Assembly (NCBI GenBank): GCA_030280995.1
Contig: JASXTE010000002.1
Coordinates: 7,795,683-7,859,682 of the forward strand
From: Hemileia vastatrix
Lineage: Eukaryota; Basidiomycota; Pucciniomycetes; Pucciniales; Zaghouaniaceae
Direction: 5' to 3'
DNA length: 64,000 nt
In this document: piece after piece, positions 45,290 to 56,544 of the stretch
Position numbering within the stretch: position 1 is the first letter of the stretch
Layout: each line of letters opens with the position of its first letter
The notes under the pieces: generated by a model
What the model was told of the DNA's origin: nothing
The model's input: only the letters and a program-made list of their open reading frames with translations
Databases searched by the model: none
Program-made: the position numbers and the translations under genes

Positions 45290-46610
45290 GATCTATTCAG
45301 GTTTAGAATGGAAGTAAAATTTGCCAAGTTATAGCCATTTCAACCTTACATGTGATTTTCACTAAGAAGTGCTATATCTCACTCAAATTTTAAAATAAAA
45401 TAATAATTTCAAGATATAGAATGGTTTATATAATGGTTCTTAATCCAATGAGCTATTCAGATTAGGAATATAAGTAAAATTTTCAATGTTATATCAACTT
45501 AAACCTAAAATGTTATTTTCACTAAGAAGTACTATATCTCACTCAAATTTTTAGCTAAAATAATATTTTCAAGATATAGAAATGTTAATATAGTAATTCC
45601 AAATACAATGAGTAGTTTAAATTTAGAATCTAAGTAAATTGGTAAATTTATAGCTATTTCAACTTAACATGAACCTAGCATGTAATTTTTACTGAGAAGT
45701 GACACATCTCATTAATTTTTATGACTTGGCCGATAAGACTTATATTCTAAATCTGAATAGCTAATTGGCTTGGGATTACTATACTAAAATTTACATATCT
45801 TTAAATTATTATGGTTACTTAAAATCTGAGTGAGATGTGGAAGTTCTTAGTACAACCTATATTAGGTTGAAATAGCTATAACTTTGCCAATTTTACTTAG
45901 ATTCTGAATCTGAATGGCTCATTGGATTTGGAATCAATATATTAACCTTTCTGTATCTTAAAGTTATTAATTTAGCTAAAAATTTAAGTGAGATATAGTA
46001 CTTCTTAGTGAAAATAACGATTAGGTTTAAATGACCATTACTTTACCAATTTTATTTATATTCTAAATCTGAAAAGCTCATTGGATTTGAAATCACTATA
46101 TTAGTCTTCATATTTCTTAAAATTACTATTTTAGCTAAAAAGTTGAGTGGGATATAGTACTTCTTAGTGAAAATAACATGTTAGCCTGAAATGGCTATTA
46201 CATTTCCAATTTCACTTAGATTCTAAATCTGGATAGCTCATTGGATTCGAAATCACTATATTAATCTTTCTATTTCTTGAAATTATTATTTTAGCTAAAA
46301 ACATGAATGAGATATAGTACTTCTTAGTGAAAATAACATGTTAGGTTGAAATGGATATAAAATTTCCAATTTTACTTGGATTCCTAATTTGAATAGCACA
46401 TTGGATTCAGAATCATCATATTAACCTTTCTATATCTTTAAATTATTATTTTATTTAAAAATTTGAGTGAGATATAGCACTTCTTAGTGAAAATCACATG
46501 TTAGGTTGAAATGGCTATAACTTGGCCAATTTCACTTCCATTATAAACCTGAATAGCTCATTGGATTTGCAAAAATCATATTGAGTTATCTATTTATTGA
46601 AATGACAAAT
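45290..46610. repeat. ~155-bp subrepeats of the foldback arms, inverted about 45735
   Basis: About three copies in one direction (45290-45720) face five or six copies in the other (45760-46610). Diagnostic phrases are CACTAAGAAGTACTATATCTCA and its reverse TGAGATATAGTACTTCTTAG, and GAATAGCTCATTGGATT with its reverse. Copies differ by roughly a tenth of positions by eye. Confidence 0.85.
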
Positions 46611-47151
46611 TTGTGCTTACTTAATTCTTAATTTGTTGCTGAAAATATTATATCAACAGGATCAAAAAAAGAGGATATTCAATATTGATATTAATATTGC
46701 ATAATTAAGACTGGCAAGCATAATCATTCATTCTCCTTCACAAATTTTCACTTTTGAGTATAGTATTGGGGGAAATAAAATTTGGACTAGCAGTGAGAAA
46801 AATACTGAGTATAGCTTCCACCACTAAGCTAACACAGTAGAGTCTTAAGTGAAGCTGATATTGTTTGAGCCCTATTCTCCTTTACACCAGCTTCAACTCC
46901 AGTTGTACAAATCACCATTATGATGAGCGACTGTCACTGCATTTATTACTGCACCACTTAGCTCTTGCATTTCTTTTTTGTCTACTTTTTCTGCTTTTCT
47001 TTGGTATGCACATGGAAACTATTCACTGCTTCAGTAACCTGTTTTTCAGTGCCTCTAGACTATACAGCAAGCGACTTGGATGATGCCCATTTCTCCTTCT
47101 TAGTCTAGTAGTAATTGAAACATTTGTGAAGTGAAGTGGAGAATGAGAGAC

Positions 47152-47333
47152 AGTGGAAGGGACATATAACAATAGATAGTGGAAGGGAAACATAATGATA
47201 GAAAGTGGAAGGGAAATATAACAATAGAAAGTTGAAGGGGAATATAATAAGGGAAAGTGAAAGTTTACTATAACAATAAAAAGTGAAAGGGGAGGATAAG
47301 AGTGGAAAGTGGAGATATAACAAATTGAAAAGA
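47152..47333. repeat. 26-bp minisatellite near the outer end of the right foldback arm
   Basis: Seven imperfect copies of a unit like AGTGGAAGGGAAATATAACA+ATAGAA. The left arm has no matching array at the equivalent place, so the arms differ here. The reading frames over this array are artefacts. Confidence 0.82.
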
Positions 47334-49159
47334 GAGGAGAAATAAGAATATATTAGATTGGGAAAAAGGAGGTGATGTCTCAGGAGAAGAGAGGGAAAAT
47401 AGAAAGGGGAGGCAAGAGATAAATGAAAGCTGGGTGAGGGAGTACACAAAGAGAATCACTACTGGAATCCTCATTAGAACATTTTAAGAAGCAAAATAGT
47501 CCCTAGAAGTTTAGTGCACTCTTTTTTCCCACTGTGCACTGTGGTGAAACACACTAGAATAGGCAACATGCACTTATTTAGTGTCCTAATTTAATCATAG
47601 GTGCATTGACCTTATTATATGCACTAATTTCATTAATAACCTCAAGCTTGGTGCCTTTAATTAACTACCACACTTAAATTTGCCTAAATTTTTCAAGGAT
47701 TTACCCATGCAAGCGCCTTCCAAGGGCTGCATGTAGTTAACCCACATCTCACGCCCTTTTCTGGGTTTCTCAGTGGTTTCTCAGTCATTATTGGTTATTT
47801 TTGGATGGAGATTTCATGTAGTATATTCTCATAATTAGCCCCATCATTTCTACTGTTGATTCCTTCTAATTTTTTGTAATATTTGGTGTTATTATTTTTT
47901 TTAGTCTTTTATTTTAAGATATTACATGCATATACTCTCTTTTTTGCTTATTCTTTTATTTTGATGAATTATCCCTATTACTCCAAGATTTTGACATGTT
48001 ATATCATTCTAATTATTTTATTGGTCATTCTTTAAGTTTTTGGAAAGCTTTTTTAGCTAGAATGAGGTGTCATTAGCCATGTATAGGACTGGTAAATCAA
48101 GGGGGTTCATTGGAGAAATTATTGGGTATAAAAGGAGAGGGTTTTTGGTCTTTTTTTTCTACATTCTTTATCATTACAATCAAAATATATAACCAATAAA
48201 ATTACAATACATCTCAATAGTACTTATAAAATCTTTGAATAGTATCTGAATTATTACATCTATTTTTCTACCAACTATAAGATTGTAACCCATATCTATT
48301 TAGTGAGATTCAAATTACTGAGACCCTTATATTGAGTTATATTTTAATACTTATTGGATTTGCACTAAATTATTCATATAGGACCATTAAAATCTTCTTG
48401 AAAACTGACTATTCAAGCTATTTCACATCTCTGTACTTGATCTCAGCCTGAAAAATACCCTCCCCTGCATTTTATTGAAGCATAGGGGCAAGTATCACCA
48501 AATTTTTCCAAGTCATCAATTTTGCATGTCAGATTTGAAAATTGGGCAATACCCTCCCTTAAATTTTATTGAAGTAAGGGGTGAAAATCACAAATATTTA
48601 ATATAATTACATAAATTAATAAATAAGTAAATAAGATAAGTCAAATTCACTAGATTCTAAGTAATGAAAGTTCCTCAAGCCAAATTGCAGACAAATCTAG
48701 AAACTATGTTTGGGACTTTCCTTAACTATTGGCTAGAGGAACCCCATGAAAAAATTTAATGTTGTCATGATTAACTTTAATACAACACAAAGTCATTGGC
48801 TCATTACTTTAATTTATTAAATTGAAAAATTTAGATTTATTTAATAAAATTTTATGAAGGAATAAAAAATATTTGATAAATTTACAAATCCCCAAACTTT
48901 TTTTATCTACCTAAATGTTTGTAAATTTATTAATTTTACCATCCTTTTTAACCTTGTTGATTTGTTGGATTAACTTTTGACTAATCTGATAAGAACAGAA
49001 AAAATGAGTGGAGGGTTAGACATATGAGAAATGTAAAAAAAGAAAAATAACACCTTAATGAAAGGGCAGAAAATATATAAAGAGAAATTCATTTGAGGAA
49101 TCTGGAAGGATAAATACATGATGTTAACATTATGATATGCATTATAAAATAAATAAAAG

Positions 49160-49800
49160 TGAAATTGGGAAAAAAAAAGGCTCAACTTTAAAGGTCAATA
49201 TCTCAGAAACCACTGAAAAAAATTCAAACCAGTTTTCTGAAAATAAAGATAGGCTTCATAAGTATCTTCAGCTAAAAGGACAGTAGATTTGAATAAACCT
49301 AACCCAAATACTGACTCTGATTCTCAAAATTTCACAGAAACCTGAAAAGCAATGATGAAAATTCCAACAAGAGGGAGATAAAAGCCTAAATAATCATCAG
49401 ATAAGAGTTTCAGAAGCCTTATTCTCTAATTATGCAAAATAAAAACATGAAATAAATTAAGTGGAATTTGGAAAAAAAGGTTCAACTTTAAAGGTCAAAA
49501 TCTCAGCAACCACTGAACCTAATTCTAACCTGTTTGTGGGAAATGAAATATAGGCCTCAGGAGAATCTTCAGTTAAAGAAAATGTGATTTAAATAAACAT
49601 AACCCAAATTTTTTATATAAAAACATGAAAGAAAAAAAGTTAAATTTGAAAAAAGGCTCAACTTTAAAAGTCAATATCTCAGCAACCACTGGACCAAATT
49701 CAAAGCTTTTTAGGGGAAATAATAAATAGCCTTCAGAAAATTCTTTAGTTAAAAGGAAATTAAATTTTAATAAACCTAACCTTAATTTCAAGTCTTATTT
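49160..49800. repeat. Three dispersed-tandem copies of a GGCTCAACTTTAAAGGTCAATATCTC unit
   Basis: Copies begin near 49179, 49479 and 49655, each with the sequence for a phrase like CTCAGCAACCACTGGACCAAATTC and followed by AATAAACCTAACCCAAAT. Spacing is uneven (about 300 and 176 bp). No gene is visible in 49000-50480; the rest is A-rich. Confidence 0.75.
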
Positions 49801-50483
49801 TCAAAATTTTACAAAAACTTGAAAAGTGATAATAAAAATGACAACATGAGGAGTTGATTAAGTCCACTTTTATCCAGATATGTATCCTAAATATATTTAA
49901 GTATGAAATTCTTATAGAGAGAAAGAGATATCATATAGACATTAAAAAAAGGAAATTAAACTTACCTTAGTTGAAAGGTAGGAAAAATAGAGTGAGAAAA
50001 AGTGAAGTTGGAATTTGGAGGAAATTGAATATGGAGCAAGTGAACTGCTTAAATAATGTGCAATATATGTGTTTCAATGACATGGAACCAAAAAAAAGTG
50101 AAATAGGGGAAAGGGGAAATAATGATTATTCCAAGGAGGGATGAAGAGTAGGATGATGGAGCTTAAAAAAGAAAGAAAAGACGGAGCAAAGAAAAAAATT
50201 TAATTTCACCTTTAAAATCAAAAATAAACACTTACTAAAAAAATTTAGATAAAAAAAAATTAATCAGCAAATATATAAGTAAAATTGAAAAAATGACTTA
50301 CCTGGAGAGATGAGTTGAGAAAAAAATTGACTTCAAATTATTTGAGATATAAAAGAGAAGATGAGGAAATGGATATGAGTGATGAAAGAAAAAAAGAATT
50401 ACTGAAAAATTATGCAATGGCAGAAAATATGTGATTTCATATTGAGTTAATGAAGGAAAACAAAGAGACTTGAAAAAAAGTGA

Positions 50484-50801
50484 CTATAACAGAAAATTCA
50501 AAATCAAAGTCAATATGCAGATAAGAATAACCATTATAAGGAAACATTCCTGAGAAGTCCTGAAAAACTGACTAAAACTGGGTACAGATAGGTTAAGAAG
50601 TCTTTTGATGGTGTACTTGGGGGTATGAAGTACTTGAGCCTTTCTTGGAAGAAGGTAATGTTTCCAGGCTAAATTTGATATAAAAAGAAAATTTTCTTCA
50701 ATGTCAGAATCAGAATTGCAATCAGAGTCCAAGAGGAGATCAAGAGCTGTGAAAGTTATTGCTGGATGTAGCTTATCATGATTTGAGAGCAAGGATGGCA
50801 T
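50484..50801 (-). pseudogene. Harbinger transposase N-terminal fragment
   Basis: Reads MPSLLSNHDKLHPAITFTAL, then LLPRKAQVLHTPKYTIKRLL and FRTSQECFL. It is closely similar to the first 90 residues of the intact transposase at 51383-52579, from which it is separated head to head. It loses homology abruptly after about 92 codons, so it lacks the whole catalytic domain. Confidence 0.88.
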
Positions 50802-51382
50802 GGCTCTTATATGGTATAAAAATGTAAATGATGTACATTTTTTTGAGTTATAAAGTGTTATGCTGTGGAGTTCTGTGTATGAATGGGATGATGCTGAAAA
50901 ATCAGTGAAATGAGAGGTTTTGGTGAAATCTGCACTTTTTGTTGAGAAAGTGCAGATTTGAGTGAAATAAGTGACTTATTTAATTTTGAAATCCACCAGT
51001 GTTGGGGATAGTGTGTTTTGGAAATCCACACTTATTTAAGTGTGTATTTGCCAGAACTGACACCCCCTAATATTAGGGGGTGTCAGTTCTGGCAAATCCG
51101 CACTTACAAATCCGCACTTAAATTTGACCAAATCCGCACTTAAATAAGTGCGGATTTCCAAAACACACTAGCCCCAATACTGGTGGATTTCAAAATGAAA
51201 TAAGTCACTTATTTCACTCAAATCCGCACTTTCTCAACCAAAAGTGCTGATTTCACCATCAAGTCCCATTTCACTGATTTGTCAGCATCATCCCATTCAT
51301 ACGCAGCACTCCGCAGAATAACACTTCATAACTCAAAACATCGTACATCACTTACATCTTCATATCATATCATATAAGAGTC

Positions 51383-52579
51383 ATGCCTTCCTCACTTTCA
51401 AATCGTGATAAATTACATAAAGCAATGACTTTCATGGCGCTTGAACTGCTCTTGGACTCTGATTCCGATTCTGATCTAGAAGAAGATTTTGTTGTTTTAT
51501 CAAAAATGGCCAGGAAACGTTACCTTCTTCCCAGAAAGCCTCAAGTACTTCATACCCCCAAGTACACCATCCAAACACTTCTTAACCTATCTACACCCAG
51601 TTTTAGACAGCTGTTCAGGACTTCTCAGGAATGTTTCCTTAAATTGCTTGAGCTTATTCAGGATCATCCCATATTTCACAATAATTCTCAAAAAGAACAA
51701 CGACATCCTTCAATTCAATTGGCCATCACACTATGTCGTTTGGGTTCAAATGGTAATGGAGCCGCTTTGAAACGTTTAGAAAATGTCTTTGATTTAGGGT
51801 ATGGTTCAGTTAACACTTATACCAAACGATGTATCACTGCCATCAACTCCTTGGAATCTCAACTTCTCACCTGGCCAACAAAAGAAGAGCGACTTGAATC
51901 ATCTCAGGTTATGCAAGCAGAGGGCTTTCCAGGATGTATTGGTTTTGTTGATGGTACTACTATTCCTTTGAGCCAGAAACCTGGTCAAGGTGGAAACAAT
52001 TACTTTGACCTTAAAAAGAGGTAGATTATTTTTAACTCCTTTCATCCTCCTTGAAACTAACACAAACAAATATATCTTCTTTATAGATATTCAATTAACG
52101 TTCAGCTTATATGTGACGTAAACAAAAAATTTATATCATTCTTCGCTGGCTATCCTGGCTCATGTCATGACTCCTACATCTTCCAAAGAATGCATATTTC
52201 AAATGAACCTGAAAAATTCTTTGATGAAAATCAGTATCTTCTTGCAGATTCTGCTTATGTGAATGGAAAGTATGTACTTCCTGCTTTTCGGGGAGCAGCT
52301 TCAGAAGACAGTCAAAATGCCAAATTCAACAATCATTTGGCAAAGTCAAGAGTCCGTATTGAACATTCTATTGGAATCTTGAAAGGCCGTTTTTCTAGTT
52401 TAAGGGAATTAAGAAGTCCTCTTAGAAATAAATCTGAAATGGAGGCGGTGATCAACTGGATTCTGTGTTGCACTATACTTCATAACCTACTTGCTGACCT
52501 CAAAGATCAATGGTTAGAGCTGTATGAAGATGAACAAGTTGATTCACCTCCAACTATATCCAACACTTCTATTTCTTAA
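51383..52579 (+). CDS. PIF/Harbinger transposase (DDE_Tnp_4 type), 376 aa, two exons
   Basis: The model is join(51383..52020, 52087..52579), 1131 nt, with a 66-nt intron whose donor is GTAGAT and acceptor TATAG. The start is the ATG at 51383 (MPSSLSNRDKLHKAM), shared with the fragment at 50801. A helix-turn-helix-like region (SIQLAITLCRLGSNGNGAAL...GSVNTYTKRCITAI) precedes the DDE core. The core has GFPGCIGFVDGTTIPLSQ (first Asp), GYPGSCHDSYIFQRM (second Asp) and SRVRIEHSIGILKGRFSS (Glu). The length is usual for the family. It cuts the element out and inserts it at short AT-rich sites. All three acidic residues are present and the frame is intact, so it may be active. ORF1 partners, if needed, would have to come from elsewhere. 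Confidence 0.93.
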
Positions 52580-53056
52580 TCAACTAGTATAAGGGTGAAA
52601 ATCCTTCCAATAACACTCCAACATTTTTCAACGCAATTTTAATTTTTTTCTCTTTCTCTTCAAATTATCAATTTGCATGTATTATTCACTGAGAATGGAA
52701 AATTTTTTTGCATATTTTTTTGGTTTTTGAATTTGCTGTTAAAGTCTTATTTTTTTTTCTCTCTGTGTTTTCTTTCATCAACTCAACATGAAATCGCATA
52801 TTTTCAGCAAACACATATTTTTTCAGTCACTCAAAGGTTGGGAAAGAGTTGGAAGGGAAGATTAAGGGTTCTGAGGCATTTTAAATGAAGAAAAGGGTCT
52901 GGGAGAGGTTGAGAGGGGTGAAATGGGGATCAAAAGAGGATGGCATACAATGGGGCTGGGAGGATAGCGAAAGGCATGGGGAGGGAAGACAAGCATGTGT
53001 TGATAGAATTGAAAGGGATGGAGATTGGTGCAAACAGAGTGTGAAAATAGGAGGAT

Positions 53057-53088
53057 GAACTCTGTTCTTCGGGCGAAGAACAGAGTTC
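53057..53088. repeat. Perfect hairpin, 15-bp arms and 2-nt loop
   Basis: GAACTCTGTTCTTCG, then GG, then CGAAGAACAGAGTTC. It lies inside the compact Harbinger element, just downstream (on the minus strand) of the ORF1 remnant. Confidence 0.92.
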
Positions 53089-53172
53089 ACTTCCATAAAA
53101 TATTAGCTGAAACATAGTTTTCAATTCTGTAAAAACAGTTGTAAGTAATAGAAAAAGTCACTGATTTTTTTT

Positions 53173-53259
53173 CTATGTAATCCTTGCTTTACGAGGAGAC
53201 TTTTGTGACGAAGCAGATTTTTGAGTTACCTTTTGAGATTTGGAATGTCTGGGAGGCAT
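53173..53259 (-). pseudogene. ORF1 remnant, 28 codons
   Basis: Reads MPPRHSKSQKVTQKSASSQK then SPRKARIT and a stop. The opening resembles MPRHHRSSQ..PSPS of the large-element ORF1 copies and sits at the matching distance from the terminus. It is probably what is left of ORF1 after internal deletion; a basic micro-protein is an alternative. Confidence 0.5.
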
Positions 53260-53633
53260 TATGAAACTGGCACATAACAAGAAAAAAGATTAAAAAGTAG
53301 AAGAAATAAGTAAAAAAGAATGTAAACATGCCTGGTCAAAATATTGAAAATGTCAGGAAGGGGTGTGTGCCGAGGATTGATGGGTAGGTAGCGAGGAAGG
53401 TCAGTGTGTCACATGTGACAGGGATGGGGTAAGAAAGGAAGGGATGTTTTGTGGCCAAAATGTGGTTGTGAAAAAAAATGGGAAAAAAGTGCTGATTTGA
53501 GGTCATAACTGACACCCTTTTTTGAAATAAGTGACTTTTTTGCAAAATTTAAGTGCTGATTTGTAAGTGCTGATTTTGTTTGAAATCCGCACTTAATTTA
53601 AGTGCGGATTTGCCAGAACTGACACCCCCTATT

Positions 53634-54089
53634 TTATTATTCAATTCTTTTAAAATTTTTGAATTAACAATTAACATATTTTTAGTTGCACCTCTAGTAA
53701 TTACAATTATTTCTTAATTAAAACTCAATTGACTTGCCTGTTGCACCATTTCTTAAGTAAGGATTGACTGCGAGACCAGCCCTGATATGACTCTTTTTTT
53801 AAAAAAATTTGAGAAAAAAAAGAAGTTTATTATTTCAGAAACTTATTACTTATTCTGGCTTTCTCTGGGAGGTACTTTCACCTCCAAGGGATTCCATATC
53901 ATCTCAAATAAATCAAGGGCTTGTTTTTTTGGCTCTTTGTCTAATCTTGAATCATTAGGTGTACCTTTTTAGCTCAAATATTTATAAGTTAGATAATGTC
54001 AAGGTTTTCACATCTTTTTTCATAATGGGAGATGTGAGAGGCACTTGCTAGAAAGTTCCCCCCACCTATCACTTGTTTAAGCACTCATT
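53634..54089. other. Short flank between two Harbinger elements
   Basis: No clear gene. At 54035-54075 the sequence GGCACTTGCTAGAAAGTTCCCCCC resembles a decayed CACTA-like terminus (compare TTGCTAGCAA palindromes at 136 and 23389). The end of this flank (AGCACTCATT) reads on into 62206 (ATTGATTCACTC) as if one uninterrupted pre-insertion sequence. Confidence 0.45.
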
Positions 54090-54529
54090 AGGGGGTATCA
54101 ATGTTCAGGGATCCGCAATTAAATTAATTTCCGATAAAAATCCTCACACCCCAATTATCTTCCACAATTATTTTTGCTAATAATTGGGTTATTAGACACT
54201 TTACATGTCAATGTTCACCTCTTATCCAACATTTTTCTACTCAATTTTTCATAACCACATCTTGGACAACTTTCTGTCATAGCCACATCTTGGCCTACTT
54301 TCATTCATAATCATTTCTTTTACTACTCTCTGGATATGCCTTCTACCTTGCTGCTCACTCCCATTCTCATCCCATCCTGTTCACTCTATCCTCTCAGAAT
54401 TTTTCCCTATTTCATCTATTTGATTCTGCTCCTTTTCATCTCACTCTTTCATCTGCTTTTTTCTGCTCCTTTTCATCTTTCTATCTCATCTGATTGTTTC
54501 TGCTCCTTTTCATCTTTAATTATCTTAAC

Positions 54530-55937
54530 ATGTCTCATCGTCATAGATCTTCTCAAATGCAGCCATCACCCAGTTGTTCTTCAAATCCCACTACTCCCTC
54601 TTTCCCCTGCTCTGATGAGAAATCCAAAATCTTTCAACTAAAAAAAGATGATCATCTCATTCTTATCAACTGGCTAAAAAAAAAACTAATTATGATTCTT
54701 GTTTTGGTACTGAGAATGCAACCAAAGTAGGATGGCCCCCTGCATCAAAAGTCAATGGCTATCTTCTAATGGAAAATGAATTAAGAAATAAGACTAAGGG
54801 AAGGATAGATCTTTTACCAAAACAGATGTCTGAATGCTTCAAGCATAATCAAGCCAAGTACAAAAAGGCAAAGACTCTTTCATCTTCTACTGGTTTTGGA
54901 ATTACTGACCTTGATATCAGAAAAGGCATCAAATCCATAGACGATAAACTTGATTCTTTATGTCCTTACTTTAAAGAGATGGATGGTATTTTTGGAGAGC
55001 AAGCTGATGTTAATCCTGAAAAAATGTTGGATGGAGAAGATCCTATCTCCAAACATTATTTTGAAACAAATCTTTTCCCATCCTCTTCCTCCACTCAAGC
55101 CTCCCCTGTTCTAAATTTAACAAATCTAGATAGCTTTCAAATAGATCCTTATGGTGATATAAACCAATGTGATCTCACTCCAGTAAGTTTTTATTTCTTC
55201 TATCTTACCAATTATTTTTTTATTTACTTATCTTTTCTTATTTCTAAAAATGATGAGAAACAGACCCAGGACCCACCATCATCTGAGTCTGAAGCTAGTG
55301 ACAATGATGAGGAGGATATTAATGTACCAACTAAGTCCAACAAAAAGTGAAGGGCTTCAACTAGTCTAAATTTTCACTCCCAAAGAAGACAAAAAAGTGA
55401 TACTTCATCACAAACCCCTTTTTCTTCTATGGAAGAATTTTTGGAGAAATGTGATGCTGGTAAGTGATAGCATACCTCTTAATACTTTACTCTGCTTTTC
55501 TTCTACTTTATTTTAATATTTCTTATCACTCTAGAACAAGTTGAAATCGCTAAAGAGACTCTTAACTTTGAAAAGAAAAAATAAGAGCTCTCTTTAAGGA
55601 GGATGACAGAGCACATGATTTGGAAGAGAAGAAGTTGTAACTCTCTTTACAGAAGAATGATAGGACACAAGTCTTGGAGGAGAGGAAGTAAAAACTCTTT
55701 TTAAGGAAGGGTGATAGGGCGCAAGACTAGGAGGAGAAGAAATTTGAGTTATCTCTAAGTATTGAAAAATCAAATAAAGAAGAGAAAACACTCAAGCATC
55801 AAAACCTCATGGAACAGATTAAATATAAGCTTGATCATGAAGAAAATCCTAAAAAGAATGATTTCCTGATAGAATGTGTTAAAGCTAATAAATCTGTTGA
55901 GGAAATTGAATGTTTGAAGAAATTTTTTGATGACTAG
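54530..55937 (+). pseudogene. Harbinger ORF1 pseudogene, most complete copy
   Basis: Starts MSHRHRSSQMQPSPSCSSNP and continues LKKDDHLILINWLK. A frameshift occurs in the A-run at about 54677-54685. The next open block (54769-55350) reads NELRNKTKGRIDLLPKQMSE, CFKHNQAKYKKAKTLSSSTG and an acidic middle, then a GTAAGT donor near 55181. The W-centred N-terminal block (DHLILINWL.. to KVGWPPASKVNGYL) could be a diverged Myb/SANT-like domain. Past a stop at about 55350 the C-terminal Lys/Glu coiled coil continues to EEIECLKKFFDD and the stop at 55937. It probably helped the transposase bind DNA or enter the nucleus, by analogy with other Harbinger ORF1 proteins. Confidence 0.75.
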
Positions 55938-56109
55938 TTTGTTTTATTTATCTCACACTTCAACTGTTCATAATTAATTTTACTTAAAAAATTTTCTTAA
56001 TTTCCTATATTTCTTTACTCTATCCATCATTAGTAGAATTTTCATATTTTAATATTATAAATTCACTTTTAAATAAAATTTTCAAGAACTTTTAATGTTA
56101 AAAATTCTT

Positions 56110-56530
56110 TTTTAGTTAAAATTTTCAAGTCAAATTTGAAAATTTCCCAAACCCACCCCTGCATTTGATTGAACTAAGGGGTGGGTATCACCAAAATTCT
56201 TTCTTAAATTTTGCAAGTCTTATATGAAATTTTGGCAATACTCCCCCCTGCATTTTATTGAAGTAAGGGATGGGTATCACCAAAATTTCAAGTCATTTTT
56301 TTTGAAGTCTCATATAAAAATTAGGCAATACCCCCCCCTGAATTTTAATGATTTATGGTAAGGGTATCACCAAATTTTCAAGTCAAATTTTTTTTAAAGT
56401 CTGATATGAAAATTTGGCAATGCCCCCCCTTTATTTTATTGAATTAAGGAAAGGGTATCATCAAAATTTCAAGTCAAATTTTTTTTAAAGTCTGATATGA
56501 AAATTTGGCAATACCCCCTCCTGCAACTTA
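56110..56530. repeat. Harbinger internal satellite, inverse of 19200-19720
   Basis: About four or five copies of a unit with GGGTATCACCAAAATTTCAAGT, AATTTGGCAATACCCCCC and TTTTATTGAA(G/T)TAAGG. Orientation relative to the element is the same as in the sister copy. Confidence 0.82.
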
Positions 56531-56544
56531 TTTAATCAAAGAAA

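Larger units (their letters stand above)
34837..47544. mobile_element. Foldback-type element with long inverted arms (split by the intact chromovirus)
   Basis: The left arm is 34837-35443 plus 45175-45730; the right arm is about 45740-47544 in inverted orientation. Matching landmarks include TTAGCTTAGTGGTGGAAGC (35287 against the reverse of about 46824) and CCTCTTTTTTTGATCCTG (45175 against the reverse of about 46660). TCTAGAGGCACTGAAAAAC at about 35050 also matches the reverse near 47045. The inner arms are built from ~155-bp subrepeats. No transposase frame is seen. Arms with internal tandem repeats and no coding region are the mark of foldback elements. The outer ends (AAAAAAG.GTGCACTA) are only roughly placed, and a target duplication could not be fixed. 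Confidence 0.78.
34266..48453 (+). repeat. 3' LTR of the old chromovirus, split in two by the foldback element
   Basis: Segment one, 34266-34836 (TGTCAGCCTGGATAT... to CTACGCCCAT), and segment two, about 47545-48453 (GTGAAACACACTAGAATAGG... to TCTCAGCCTGA), together make about 1480 bp. They join at the middle of the 1501-bp LTR sequence of 35444-36944, whose uninterrupted version reads CTACGCCCACTGTGGGGAAACAC on the same strand sense. The interrupted coordinates are therefore one LTR, not two. Confidence 0.87.
48454..51068 (-). mobile_element. Truncated Harbinger relic (oldest layer), right end at 51068
   Basis: Immediately after the old LTR, Harbinger internal sequence resumes: one or two satellite units (48454-48600), then a spacer matching the reverse of 18893-19199. 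At about 48915-48995 a scrap equals the very 3' end of the TET/JBP-like gene (reverse of about 18828-18890). The element ends with a minus-strand transposase start (50484-50801) and a terminus whose reverse reads AGGGGGTGTCAGTTCTGG. That terminus is shared with the compact element at 51075, not with the larger ones, so this may be a chimera or two fused relics. Triplet AAT follows at 51069-51071. Confidence 0.65.
51075..53630 (+). mobile_element. Compact PIF/Harbinger element, 2556 bp, intact transposase
   Basis: The ends AGGGGGTGTCAGTTCTGGCA (51075) and its inverse TGCCAGAACTGACACCCCCT (53630) are perfect over at least 25 bp and extend into AAATCCGCACTTA repeats. The 3-bp duplication ATT is perfect (51072-51074 and 53631-53633). 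It holds one intact transposase and a remnant of ORF1 on the other strand. It lacks the TET/JBP-like gene and satellites of the large elements. Confidence 0.93.

Noticed and set aside
47105..47449. 114-codon minus-strand Ser/Leu/Phe-rich frame
   Set aside because: It is a translation of the 26-bp minisatellite in the foldback arm.
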